A stretch of 64,000 nt of DNA from Bacteroidota bacterium (lineage in GTDB: Bacteria; Bacteroidota; Bacteroidia; Flavobacteriales; Flavobacteriaceae), in the NCBI GenBank assembly GCA_023446155.1, contig JAEXIT010000021.1, forward strand, positions 108,972 to 172,971. Direction: 5' to 3'. The notes under the pieces were generated by a model. That model saw nothing but the letters and a program-made list of their open reading frames with translations. It made no database searches and had not been told where the DNA came from. Position 1 is the stretch's first letter. The number at the start of each line of letters is the position of its first letter. Shown one piece after another: positions 33,712 through 41,997 of this stretch. Made by a program: the position numbers and the translations under genes.

Positions 33712-34008
33712 ATGACGAAAGCAGACATCGTAGCGAAAATTTCCGAGAAATTGGGTCTAGAAAAAGGAGATGTACAAGCAACAGTTGAGTCTTTTATGGA
33801 CGAAGTAAAAAACTCATTAGAAACTGGTGACAACGTATACTTAAGAGGTTTTGGTAGCTTTATCATCAAGACAAGAGCTGAAAAAACGGGTAGAAACATC
33901 TCTAAAAATACTACAATCAAGATTCCTGCCCACAACATCCCGGCTTTCAAACCAGCAAAAGTTTTTGTTGATGGCGTGAAAACGAATACTGAAGTAAAAG
34001 TTAACTAA
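33712..34008 (+). CDS. HU-family DNA-binding protein
   Basis: 98 residues. MTKADIVAKISEKLGLEKGDVQATVESFMDEVKNSL is the dimerisation half, and the DNA-binding arm carries the GFGSF and RNISKNTTIKIPAHNIPAFKPAK consensus. It compacts and bends DNA. Whether it is HU or an IHF-like variant cannot be told. The following 30-residue gene is probably co-transcribed, since no terminator lies between them. Confidence 0.93.
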   Translation: MTKADIVAKISEKLGLEKGDVQATVESFMDEVKNSLETGDNVYLRGFGSFIIKTRAEKTGRNISKNTTIKIPAHNIPAFKPAKVFVDGVKTNTEVKVN

Positions 34009-34037
34009 TTTATTAATCACTCTAAACACTACAATTT

Positions 34038-34130
34038 ATGCCAAGTGGTAAAAAAAGAAAAAGACATAAGGTAGCAACTCACAAACGTAAAAAAAGAGCG
34101 AGAGCTAACCGTCATAAGAAGAAAAAGTAG
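34038..34130 (+). CDS. 30-residue basic ribosome-associated protein (AURKAIP1/COX24, mS38-like)
   Basis: ATG 34038 to TAG 34128-34130 encodes a 30-residue peptide, MPSGKKRKRH followed by KVATHKRKKRARANRHKKKK, with more than half Lys, Arg or His. The spacing of basic residues (KRKRHK...HKRKKRARANRHKK) is that of the mitochondrial AURKAIP1/COX24 (mS38) family, and a counterpart is known in Bacteroidota ribosomes. The stop codon lies in the left arm of its own terminator. Too short for usual gene finders. Confidence 0.8.
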   Translation: MPSGKKRKRHKVATHKRKKRARANRHKKKK

Positions 34131-34148
34131 TTTAAAACTACTTTTTTC
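34122..34148 (+). terminator. Intrinsic terminator overlapping the 30-residue gene
   Basis: AAAAAGTAGTTT 34122-34133 faces its complement at 34135-34146, followed by TTC and further T. The TAG stop at 34128-34130 is inside the left arm. Confidence 0.75.
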
Positions 34149-34200
34149 TTTTTAAAGTTTAAAGTTCATTGAAATTGAAATCATAGAAAACGGAGTCAAT

Positions 34201-34257
34201 CAGTGCGTTTTTTACTACAAACCAATGGTCTGTAGTCACTGAAATCGTATTCCGATT
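34201..34257 (+). promoter_or_regulatory. Two hairpins in the leader of the RNase E/G gene
   Basis: First: ACTACA 34214-34219 with TGTAGT 34231-34236, continued by ACC/GGT around an AAT loop, and an outer CAGTG 34201-34205 with CACTG 34237-34241. Second: AATCG 34243-34247 with CGATT 34253-34257. They lie in the 221-nt gap before the gene, which otherwise holds nothing recognisable. Confidence 0.5.
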
Positions 34258-34351
34258 ATGGTTTCCCGGGTAAAACCTGTAAATTTAATGTTTAATCCAT
34301 CTGTACGCTGATAGTCTTATTTCGATAACCGCTATTGATGTATGGATAAAA

Positions 34352-35905
34352 ATGTACCAAGTGAACAAGGAATTAATTATCCGATCCAGTTCAGAAGCGG
34401 TAGATTTTGCCTTATTAAAAGATGGAAAACTAATTGAATTACACAGAGAAGAGGGCGATAAAAACGGCTTTCAGGTAGGTGATATTTTTATTGCCAAAAT
34501 CCGAAAACCGGTAGCAGGATTGAATGCGGCCTTTGTAAATGTAGGTTTCGAAAAAGACGCCTTTTTACATTATCATGATTTGGGTCCGAACTTATCTTCT
34601 CTAATGAAATTCATCAAACTTGTAAGCGCAGGTAAAATAAAAGATTTCTCCCTAAAAAACTTTCCTTTTGAACCTGAGATCGACAAAGATGGCGCGATAT
34701 CCGACGTGTTAAGTGCCAATCAGTCAATTTTAGTTCAAGTAGTTAAAGAACCCATATCCACCAAAGGACCACGAATAAGTTCCGAACTTTCTCTGGCCGG
34801 GCGGTATGTTGTTTTAGTTCCTTTTTCGGATCGTATCTCGATTTCACAAAAAATCGAATCGAAAGAAGAAAAAGACCGCTTAAAACGCTTGGTTCAATCT
34901 ATCAAACCAAAAGGATTTGGTGTTATTGTCAGAACAGTAGCAGAAGGCAAAAAAGTAGCTGAACTCGACAAAGACTTACAAAATTTGCTGGACAAATGGT
35001 CCACAATGTGTAAGCGAATCCCTACAGCTCATCATCCTTCCAAAGTATTAGGCGAACTCAACCGAGCCTCCTCAATACTACGCGATGTTTTTAATGATAC
35101 CTTTACCGGTATCCATATCGATGATGAGGATCTGTATTATCAAACGAAGGAGTATTTGCAAGAAATAGCTCCTGCTAAAGTATCTATTGTTAAGCATTAT
35201 CAATCGAAAGAATTACCTCTTTTTGAGAAATACAACATAGAGCGACAAATTAAGACGTCATTTGGAAGAACGGTATCTATGAGCAAAGGAGCTTATTTAA
35301 TCATAGAACACACCGAAGCTTTACACGTAATCGACGTCAACAGCGGTAACCGCTCCAACAAAGCGCAAAACCAGGAAGACACTGCCTTAGAAGTGAATAT
35401 GATTGCTGCGGCCGAAATAGCCCGACAATTACGATTACGCGACATGGGTGGTATTATTGTAATCGATTTTATCGATATGTCAAATCCTGATAACCGTAAA
35501 GTGCTCTACGATTTCTTACGAGAGGAAATGAGCGATGACAAAGCAAAACATAAAATCTTGCCTCCTAGCAAATTTGGATTAATTCAAATTACTAGACAAA
35601 GAGTCAGACCCGAAGTTAATATCAAAACAAGAGAAGAAAACCCGAATAATGAAAACGGGGAAATTGAAGCTCCTATCCTGATTATTGATAAAATATCGGC
35701 TGATCTAGAACGAATTTTTAAGGATCACAAAAAAGTGGTTCTGAATGCGCATCCCTTTGTGGCTGCCTATATAACTAAAGGTTTTCCATCATTACGTTCA
35801 AAATGGTTTTTTGAACATAAAAAATGGGTGAAAGTTATACCTCGTGACGCTTACACGTACTTAGAATATCACTTCTTCGACAAAGACGGAAGTGAAATTA
35901 AATAA
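34352..35905 (+). CDS. rng: Ribonuclease E/G family protein
   Basis: 517 residues. An S1-type RNA-binding domain (about 38-130), then the RNase E/G catalytic domain with GPRISSELSLAGRYVVLVPF, HVIDVNSGN and MGGIIVIDFIDM, whose acidic residues bind Mg. Length fits RNase G rather than the long RNase E. It cleaves single-stranded RNA 5' end-dependently in rRNA and mRNA processing. The GTG at 34361 (VNKELIIRSS) is a plausible alternative start. A structured leader lies upstream. Confidence 0.93.
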   Translation: MYQVNKELIIRSSSEAVDFALLKDGKLIELHREEGDKNGFQVGDIFIAKIRKPVAGLNAAFVNVGFEKDAFLHYHDLGPNLSSLMKFIKLVSAGKIKDFSLKNFPFEPEIDKDGAISDVLSANQSILVQVVKEPISTKGPRISSELSLAGRYVVLVPFSDRISISQKIESKEEKDRLKRLVQSIKPKGFGVIVRTVAEGKKVAELDKDLQNLLDKWSTMCKRIPTAHHPSKVLGELNRASSILRDVFNDTFTGIHIDDEDLYYQTKEYLQEIAPAKVSIVKHYQSKELPLFEKYNIERQIKTSFGRTVSMSKGAYLIIEHTEALHVIDVNSGNRSNKAQNQEDTALEVNMIAAAEIARQLRLRDMGGIIVIDFIDMSNPDNRKVLYDFLREEMSDDKAKHKILPPSKFGLIQITRQRVRPEVNIKTREENPNNENGEIEAPILIIDKISADLERIFKDHKKVVLNAHPFVAAYITKGFPSLRSKWFFEHKKWVKVIPRDAYTYLEYHFFDKDGSEIK

Positions 35906-35909
35906 ATCC

Positions 35910-35945
35910 AAAACCGCACGTTGTGAAACGGAGCGGTTTTTTTAT
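35910..35945 (+). terminator. Intrinsic terminator of the RNase E/G gene
   Basis: AAAACCGC 35910-35917 pairs with GCGGTTTT 35933-35940, followed by a T-run to 35943. Confidence 0.85.
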
Positions 35946-35953
35946 GCCAATAA

Positions 35954-36394
35954 TTAACGTCTTTTCTGAAAAAAAGCCTTCATCAAAGCCGCACATTCAG
36001 ACTCCATAACACCGGTAACTACTACCGTTTTCGGATGCAATTGCGCCCCCATTTTCCGATACCCCCGATGTTCATCGTAGGCACCATAAACCACTTTGGA
36101 TATCTGACTCCAATACAACGCACCAGCACACATCTGACACGGTTCCAACGTAACGTAAAGCGTACAGTCTTTCAGGTATTTTCCACCCAGAAAATTGGCC
36201 GCCGCTGTAATCGACTGCATTTCGGCATGTGCCGTAACATCGTTTAACAACTCCGTCAGGTTGTGACTTCTGGCAATAACCCGATTGTCGATCACCACAA
36301 TAGCGCCAACCGGAATTTCGCCTTTTTCAAACGCGAGCTCCGCTTCCTGGAGCGCCTTTTTCATAAAATAATCGTCTGTGAAAATGTTTTCCAT
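35954..36394 (-). CDS. tadA: tRNA-specific adenosine deaminase TadA-like
   Basis: 146 residues, CDA-type zinc deaminase. HAEMQSI and PCQMCAGAL supply the zinc His, catalytic Glu and two Cys. The N-terminus YFMKKALQEAELAFEKGEIPVGAIVV and the length fit TadA, which makes inosine at the wobble position of tRNA-Arg. A guanine deaminase or related nucleoside deaminase is the alternative. Divergent from dxs, with overlapping promoter elements. Confidence 0.88.
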   Translation of the reverse strand: MENIFTDDYFMKKALQEAELAFEKGEIPVGAIVVIDNRVIARSHNLTELLNDVTAHAEMQSITAAANFLGGKYLKDCTLYVTLEPCQMCAGALYWSQISKVVYGAYDEHRGYRKMGAQLHPKTVVVTGVMESECAALMKAFFQKRR

Positions 36395-36399
36395 AAAAA

Positions 36400-36428
36400 C
36401 AAAAATACAATTTCAAATTGTACCTTTG
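36400..36428. promoter_or_regulatory. Divergent -7 elements between tadA and dxs
   Basis: Plus strand TACCTTTG at 36421-36428 ends four bases before the dxs ATG. Minus strand TATTTTTG at 36407-36400 ends five bases before the tadA ATG. The whole spacer is 38 bp, so both transcripts could be leaderless or nearly so. Confidence 0.5.
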
Positions 36429-36432
36429 CACC

Positions 36433-38202
36433 ATGGCAGCAAAACTCTTATCAAACATACTATCACCCACCGATTTACGCAAGCTCCCTATGGAGCAACT
36501 TCCGGATCTGGCACAGGAACTGCGCGAGTTTATCATCGATATCGTATCGACCAAGGAAGGCCATTTGGGCGCGAGTTTGGGCGTTGTAGAACTGACCATA
36601 GCCCTGCATTATGTTTTTAACACTCCCGACGACCAACTGGTATGGGATGTCGGCCATCAGGCATACGGTCATAAAATTCTGACCGAGCGTGCCGCAGTAT
36701 TCCACACCAACCGTCAATTGGGCGGTATTTCCGGTTTCCCCAATCGCAACGAAAGTATCTATGACACCTTTGGCGTAGGACATTCTTCCACCGCTATTTC
36801 GGCGGCTTTGGGAATGGCCATTGCCTCCCAGCTAAAAGGCGAAATCGAAAAACAACATATCGCCGTTGTTGGGGATGCTTCGATTGCTTCAGGAATGGCC
36901 TTTGAAGGACTAAACCATGCGGGTGTGACCGATGCCAATTTACTTGTCATTTTAAACGACAATGCGATAGGAATCGACCCTAGTGTAGGCGCATTAAAAG
37001 AATACCTTACCGCTGTAAAAGACGGCAGTAACCCGCGTGACAACAACATGATCCGTTCGTTAAATTTTGATTATACAGGACCGATTGACGGTCATGATAT
37101 ACCCTTATTAATCAAAGAACTGATTCGATTAAAAAATAAAAAAGGACCAAAATTCCTTCATATTACCACCACAAAAGGAAAAGGCCTCGAACAGGCCGAA
37201 AAAGACCAGGTTCGTTATCATGCACCGGGGAAATTTGACAAAACAACCGGAGAGATACTTCCCCGATCGGAAGAAAACTTACCACCAAAATTCCAGGATG
37301 TCTTCGGATTGACCTTGGTCGAACTGGCACGTCAAAACGAACGCATTATCGGGATCACTCCTGCAATGCCCACCGGTTCGTCGCTTAAATTTATGATGGA
37401 CGAAATTCCGGATCGCGCTTTCGACGTGGGCATCGCCGAACAACATGCGGTAACGCTGGCTGCCGGAATGACCACTCAGGGAATGGTGGTATTTTGCAAT
37501 ATTTATTCTACTTTCCTACAACGCGCCTACGATCAGGTCATTCACGATGTCGCACTACAAAATTTACCGGTTATATTTTGTTTGGACCGCGCCGGTTTGG
37601 TTGGCGAAGATGGCGCGACCCATCAGGGTGTTTTCGACATTGCCTACCTGAACTGTATTCCGAATCTGATTTTATTTGCCCCTATAAATGAAATCGAACT
37701 CCGAAACGGTATGTATACGGCACAATTAGGACTGGATCATCCGATTGCTATACGCTATCCAAGAGGAAGAGGTGTTGTTCAAAACTGGCAACTACCGTTC
37801 GAAAAAATCGAAATCGGAAAAGCCCGAAAACTTTCAAAAGGCAGCAAAATTGCCATTTTATCCACCGGAACAATTGGAAACAATGTACTTCAGGCTTTGG
37901 AACAAACGGAGAACCGTGATTTATTTTCACACTATCATTTTCCATTTATAAAACCGCTGGATATCGAAACACTAAAAGCAATCTGTGACAGTCACGAGCA
38001 ACTGATCACAATAGAAGACGGATCCGTATTAGGCGGTTTCGGAAGCAACATTGCAGCATTTGTAAGCACACATTATAGCGGCTTAAGTGTTAAAATACTG
38101 GGTATTCCGGACGAATTTATCGAGCACGGCACAGTTATTGAGCAGCAAAAAAAATGCAAAATTGATGTTAACAGTTTGACAACTATTTTTTCAAGTTACT
38201 GA
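36433..38202 (+). CDS. dxs: 1-deoxy-D-xylulose-5-phosphate synthase
   Basis: 589 residues from the ATG at 36433 (MAAKLLSNILSP). The ATG at 36418 would overlap the -7 element and is not used. Dxs makes DXP from pyruvate and glyceraldehyde phosphate with TPP, feeding MEP isoprenoid synthesis and the thiazole of thiamine. TPP-binding GDASIASGMAFEGLNHAG...NDN, transketolase GIAEQHAVTLAAGM and the C-terminal domain are present. It is slightly shorter than the usual 620 residues. Confidence 0.95.
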   Translation: MAAKLLSNILSPTDLRKLPMEQLPDLAQELREFIIDIVSTKEGHLGASLGVVELTIALHYVFNTPDDQLVWDVGHQAYGHKILTERAAVFHTNRQLGGISGFPNRNESIYDTFGVGHSSTAISAALGMAIASQLKGEIEKQHIAVVGDASIASGMAFEGLNHAGVTDANLLVILNDNAIGIDPSVGALKEYLTAVKDGSNPRDNNMIRSLNFDYTGPIDGHDIPLLIKELIRLKNKKGPKFLHITTTKGKGLEQAEKDQVRYHAPGKFDKTTGEILPRSEENLPPKFQDVFGLTLVELARQNERIIGITPAMPTGSSLKFMMDEIPDRAFDVGIAEQHAVTLAAGMTTQGMVVFCNIYSTFLQRAYDQVIHDVALQNLPVIFCLDRAGLVGEDGATHQGVFDIAYLNCIPNLILFAPINEIELRNGMYTAQLGLDHPIAIRYPRGRGVVQNWQLPFEKIEIGKARKLSKGSKIAILSTGTIGNNVLQALEQTENRDLFSHYHFPFIKPLDIETLKAICDSHEQLITIEDGSVLGGFGSNIAAFVSTHYSGLSVKILGIPDEFIEHGTVIEQQKKCKIDVNSLTTIFSSY

Positions 38203-38251
38203 TTTCAACCACTTTTGCAAAAACTAAAGAAAATTAAAAACTAAATTTATC

Positions 38252-39202
38252 ATGAAGATTACTCCGTATCTAATCGGATTACTTTTTATTTTAGCCATTC
38301 AGAAAAGTAATGCACAAGACGTAGTAAGAACTACAATTCCCGACACCACCTCCTACTGGCACAAAAAAAACAGCATCGGACTGGATTTTAGCCAGATTGC
38401 CTTTATCAACTGGAGCGTCGGAGGAAACAACTCTATTTCAGGCCTTTTAAAGGGCGCTTTTTTACGAAACTACATCAAAGGTAATGTGAAGTGGAAAAAC
38501 GAATTAATCGTACGCTATGGGATTAACAAGCAGGAAGAGCGCGAACTTCGTAAAACCGATGATGCGATTCAGCTGAATTCGACTTTTGGTTACCGTCACG
38601 ACAGTATTTCAAACTGGTACCACAGTGCAAAACTAAATTTCAACACACAATTTACCAGTGGATATGCGTATCCGAATACCGATCTGGCGATTTCGAAAGC
38701 TTTCGCACCGGCTTATTTATTCCTGGGTGTCGGAGCGGAGTATTCCAATAAAGAACAAAAGCTAAATGCTTATTTCTCGCCTTTAACACAGAAAACTACT
38801 TTGGTATTGGATCAGCGTTTGGCCGATCAGGGTGCTTTTGGGGTTGACAAAGCGATCTATGATGAAGCCGGAAATCTGATTACCCATGGTAAACGTTCGC
38901 GGACAGAAGTAGGTATTTTAATTACCAACCAATGGAAAAGCGAGATTTACAAGAATATATTCCTCGATCATCGCCTGAGCCTTTATACCGATTATATAAA
39001 CCGATTCGGCAATATTGATGTCGACTGGCAATTACAGTTGGATTTGGTGGTTAACGAATATGTAAAAGCCAATATCGGTACGAATCTTGTTTACGACGAT
39101 GACATCAAATCGAAAAAAGAAATCGATGGTGTACAGGTTACCCAAGGCCCTAAAATCCAATTCAAACAATTATTAGGCATTGGTTTGAGTTATACATTTT
39201 AA
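38252..39202 (+). CDS. DUF3078 outer-membrane barrel protein
   Basis: 316 residues with a signal peptide (MKITPYLIGLLFILAIQKSNAQ). The DUF3078 pattern is present: YWHKKNSIGLDFSQIAFINWSVGGNNSISGL, then alternating aromatic strands and a terminal F (LSYTF). An outer-membrane beta-barrel is likely. Function unknown. Follows dxs after 49 nt and ends at a bidirectional terminator. Confidence 0.85.
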   Translation: MKITPYLIGLLFILAIQKSNAQDVVRTTIPDTTSYWHKKNSIGLDFSQIAFINWSVGGNNSISGLLKGAFLRNYIKGNVKWKNELIVRYGINKQEERELRKTDDAIQLNSTFGYRHDSISNWYHSAKLNFNTQFTSGYAYPNTDLAISKAFAPAYLFLGVGAEYSNKEQKLNAYFSPLTQKTTLVLDQRLADQGAFGVDKAIYDEAGNLITHGKRSRTEVGILITNQWKSEIYKNIFLDHRLSLYTDYINRFGNIDVDWQLQLDLVVNEYVKANIGTNLVYDDDIKSKKEIDGVQVTQGPKIQFKQLLGIGLSYTF

Positions 39203-39207
39203 GACAT

Positions 39208-39243
39208 AAAAAAAAGGTTCCTTTTCGGAACCTTTTTTGTTTT
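39208..39243. terminator. Bidirectional terminator between the DUF3078 and M36 genes
   Basis: AAAAAAGGTTCC 39210-39221 pairs with GGAACCTTTTTT 39227-39238 over TTTTC, flanked by A- and T-runs. Confidence 0.92.
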
Positions 39244-39247
39244 AGAA

Positions 39248-41899
39248 TTAATTTACGATAACCTTTTGAGTATGACTTAAATTATCACCCTCCACTTTAA
39301 GGATATACATTCCTGATTGCAATCCTTTCAGGTTGATTGTTTTTTCGATATTGAAATCGTCTACTTTCTGACTGTATACATTTCTTCCGTTCATATCAAA
39401 CACCTGGAATGCCACTTTACCGGTATAGTTTCCGATAAACACATTAAACGTTCCATTAGACGGGTTTGGATATACTTTGATCATATCTTTATCCTGGAAA
39501 TAATCCACAGACATGGTACAGCTAGGTCCTTGCGGAGGCGTTGTAAAATCTTCCACCTGATCGTTGATTGCAGCTACACCGCTATTCATACCAGCAGATG
39601 CATTTACTCCTAAACCTCTTCTGGCAAAAACATCCCAGATCATACAGTAATTCTGTCCACCGGTTGAAGCCTGATCGGCTGCGATGATCGCATCTCTTCC
39701 GGAGACAAACGAAGGATTACATGGTTGCAATTTTAACGCATCGATGATCAACTGTAATACTTTATTATTACCTCCTGTTCCGTTATAGATATTCGGATCA
39801 TATCCGTATTTGTTGATATACGCCCATGTTAAATCCCATAGCATCGAAGCCCAAACCGTTCCTACCGCGTGAACATCAACACGTAAAGTCCCATTCTGAT
39901 CGGTATAGGATAATCCATTGGTATCACCATAGGTAAGTGGGTTGATACCCATATCGGTTGAATATTTATACTGACGGATTCCCACACCATTTGTAGGCTG
40001 CCCCGCCAGGAAGGTTGCAATTCCTTTTCCGGTTACCGGAGAATCACCCGCTTTAATCTGTAGAAGATAGGCGAAGAAATCCGACCAACCTTCACCCATT
40101 TGCTCCGTACTGGTCAAACAGTTTGCAGCAGCAGGCCCACCTGTTAAACGGGAAGAAATACCATGACCGTATTCGTGTGAAATTACACCATTGTCAAAAT
40201 CACCATCCGAATTTACGAAAGTAGAAGCCTCATAGGATATAGTAGTATTAACCGCTCCGGATTGCATACCGGCAATTATCGCATTTCCTACCGACTGACT
40301 TACCAAAATAGCCGGGATTGTGATGCCTGCATTTGCCCCTCCCATAACCATGTATTCATCCAGGTTATTCACGACGATAACCGCCACGGCACCGGCATTT
40401 TGAGCAAACATTACTTTATTTACGAAATCACAAGATCCTCTGCGAACCAAAACGATTTTACCCGTTAACTGCGCTCCGTTGATGGCTGCTGTACAAGCAT
40501 CGGCATTATCCGGAACACCATCATCAAAGAGAGCTAAATCAGCTGTAATTCCAGCTGGTGCTACTGGTACCGCAACGTGACCACTGGTAAAGTTATTATC
40601 TACGGCAAAATAGGCCCCAGCCAAAGACGCCGGTGAATTTATACGGAAAAAGTTAGGTCTTGGCCCTACATTCCACAAATACATTTGCATACGTGGTGAC
40701 TGACCATCTACCGGAGTGGAAAAATTCGCATTATTTGTACCGCTTCCATCCTGAGAATCTGCCAGAACCGGATCCCCGTTAAAGGTTACCGTTCCGCCGC
40801 GTCCGTAGTTATTTTGCTGGAAGTTTCCATTAACCTCGTTAAATCCGTACTGATACATAATATCGTGCATGATATTATTCATATAGAACAGGTTCGTTGT
40901 AGCCGCACTGGTATAGGTCGATGCTGCCACACCTGTTCCACCATAAGGGAAGTCAAAAGTCAAACTTAAACCACCGTTCGGACTAGCTCCTGTAGTAGCA
41001 TTCGTCCCGGCAATATCTTCTTTTGCCCAAACGTTATTACCTCTGGTCGTTGTAAATTCCGGACCGGTAACTCCGTTGGTATCGTGCCATCCGTAAGGCG
41101 AAGCTGTTGCATTATGAGGAGTCACCAGTAACTCACGGTTTCCGTGATTTGGACTTTCCACATTATACGGATATACTCGGTATGAACCAGATTGTACCTG
41201 TGCCAATGCACTTGCATCTTTAAAGGCTTTACTACTGAAGTTCATCGTAGTATGATTGTGATCTTTATGATTAGCATCGCCGAAGTTACAGCTCAATACC
41301 AGATCAAAGTTTTCCAGCATTGCACCCGTAACCGCATCGATCCGAACACTCCACAGATGCTTATAATCGGAGGTATAAAACGTATAATCCCAAGCCAGTC
41401 GCAGGGATGCATCTTCCATTTGTTGGAAAACAAGCTCTGCAGTAACCGGATCATCCGTTAAAGTTCCGTTGGTTAATTTGTATTCTTTATCGCTGATTTT
41501 AGTAGCAATCTGCGAACTGAAAGCAGGCACTTTTAAATGGGTTTGTGCTTTCGACAATCCGTCCGTTACCGATAAAACCGGTGTTACCGTGTTGATTTTT
41601 GCTCCTACATCACCTACAAAACGGTTTCCGACATTAATCACTTCTCCGTTTTTAACCGCAAAATTCGTAACCGCATTAAAGATTTCAATTCCTTTATAAC
41701 GTTGTTTTACGTAGTAATTATTGATCTTCGTAGTCGAAGAACTCGCCTCACTCTCCACAAACCAATCCGCGATATCTTGTCGGGATAAGCCTAATTTTTG
41801 ATGGTTATTGGTCAGATAACGTTGGATTTGCTCATTTTGAGATTGTGCAAACCCCGCACTACTAGCCAATAGCAGCATCATTAGGGTAGTTTTTTTCAT
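39248..41899 (-). CDS. M36 (fungalysin) metalloprotease with PA domain and T9SS sorting domain
   Basis: 883 residues. Signal peptide (MKKTTLMMLLLASSAGFAQ), N-terminal FTP propeptide-like region (about 30-200), M36 peptidase with a PA insert at about 430-550 (GKIVLVRRGSCDFVNKVMFAQNAGAVAVIVVNN), zinc motif HEYGH near 573-577, and a C-terminal T9SS type A domain (about 815-883: VYPNPSNGTFNVFIG... LQSGMYILKV). Secreted to the surface or medium through T9SS, which depends on Gld proteins encoded elsewhere in such genomes. Confidence 0.95.
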   Translation of the reverse strand: MKKTTLMMLLLASSAGFAQSQNEQIQRYLTNNHQKLGLSRQDIADWFVESEASSSTTKINNYYVKQRYKGIEIFNAVTNFAVKNGEVINVGNRFVGDVGAKINTVTPVLSVTDGLSKAQTHLKVPAFSSQIATKISDKEYKLTNGTLTDDPVTAELVFQQMEDASLRLAWDYTFYTSDYKHLWSVRIDAVTGAMLENFDLVLSCNFGDANHKDHNHTTMNFSSKAFKDASALAQVQSGSYRVYPYNVESPNHGNRELLVTPHNATASPYGWHDTNGVTGPEFTTTRGNNVWAKEDIAGTNATTGASPNGGLSLTFDFPYGGTGVAASTYTSAATTNLFYMNNIMHDIMYQYGFNEVNGNFQQNNYGRGGTVTFNGDPVLADSQDGSGTNNANFSTPVDGQSPRMQMYLWNVGPRPNFFRINSPASLAGAYFAVDNNFTSGHVAVPVAPAGITADLALFDDGVPDNADACTAAINGAQLTGKIVLVRRGSCDFVNKVMFAQNAGAVAVIVVNNLDEYMVMGGANAGITIPAILVSQSVGNAIIAGMQSGAVNTTISYEASTFVNSDGDFDNGVISHEYGHGISSRLTGGPAAANCLTSTEQMGEGWSDFFAYLLQIKAGDSPVTGKGIATFLAGQPTNGVGIRQYKYSTDMGINPLTYGDTNGLSYTDQNGTLRVDVHAVGTVWASMLWDLTWAYINKYGYDPNIYNGTGGNNKVLQLIIDALKLQPCNPSFVSGRDAIIAADQASTGGQNYCMIWDVFARRGLGVNASAGMNSGVAAINDQVEDFTTPPQGPSCTMSVDYFQDKDMIKVYPNPSNGTFNVFIGNYTGKVAFQVFDMNGRNVYSQKVDDFNIEKTINLKGLQSGMYILKVEGDNLSHTQKVIVN

Positions 41900-41935
41900 A
41901 ATTTTTTTAGTTAGCTTTTTTTAATTCAAGTTTCA

Positions 41936-41965
41936 CAAAATTATAATTTTATTCAACTTAACAAA
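41936..41965 (-). promoter_or_regulatory. Promoter of the M36 protease gene
   Basis: Minus-strand TAATTTTG (41943-41936) with TTTG (41965-41962) 18 nt upstream, 37 nt before the ATG at 41899. Confidence 0.7.
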
Positions 41966-41997
41966 AAAATATTGCTAACTTATCAACAATATCACAC

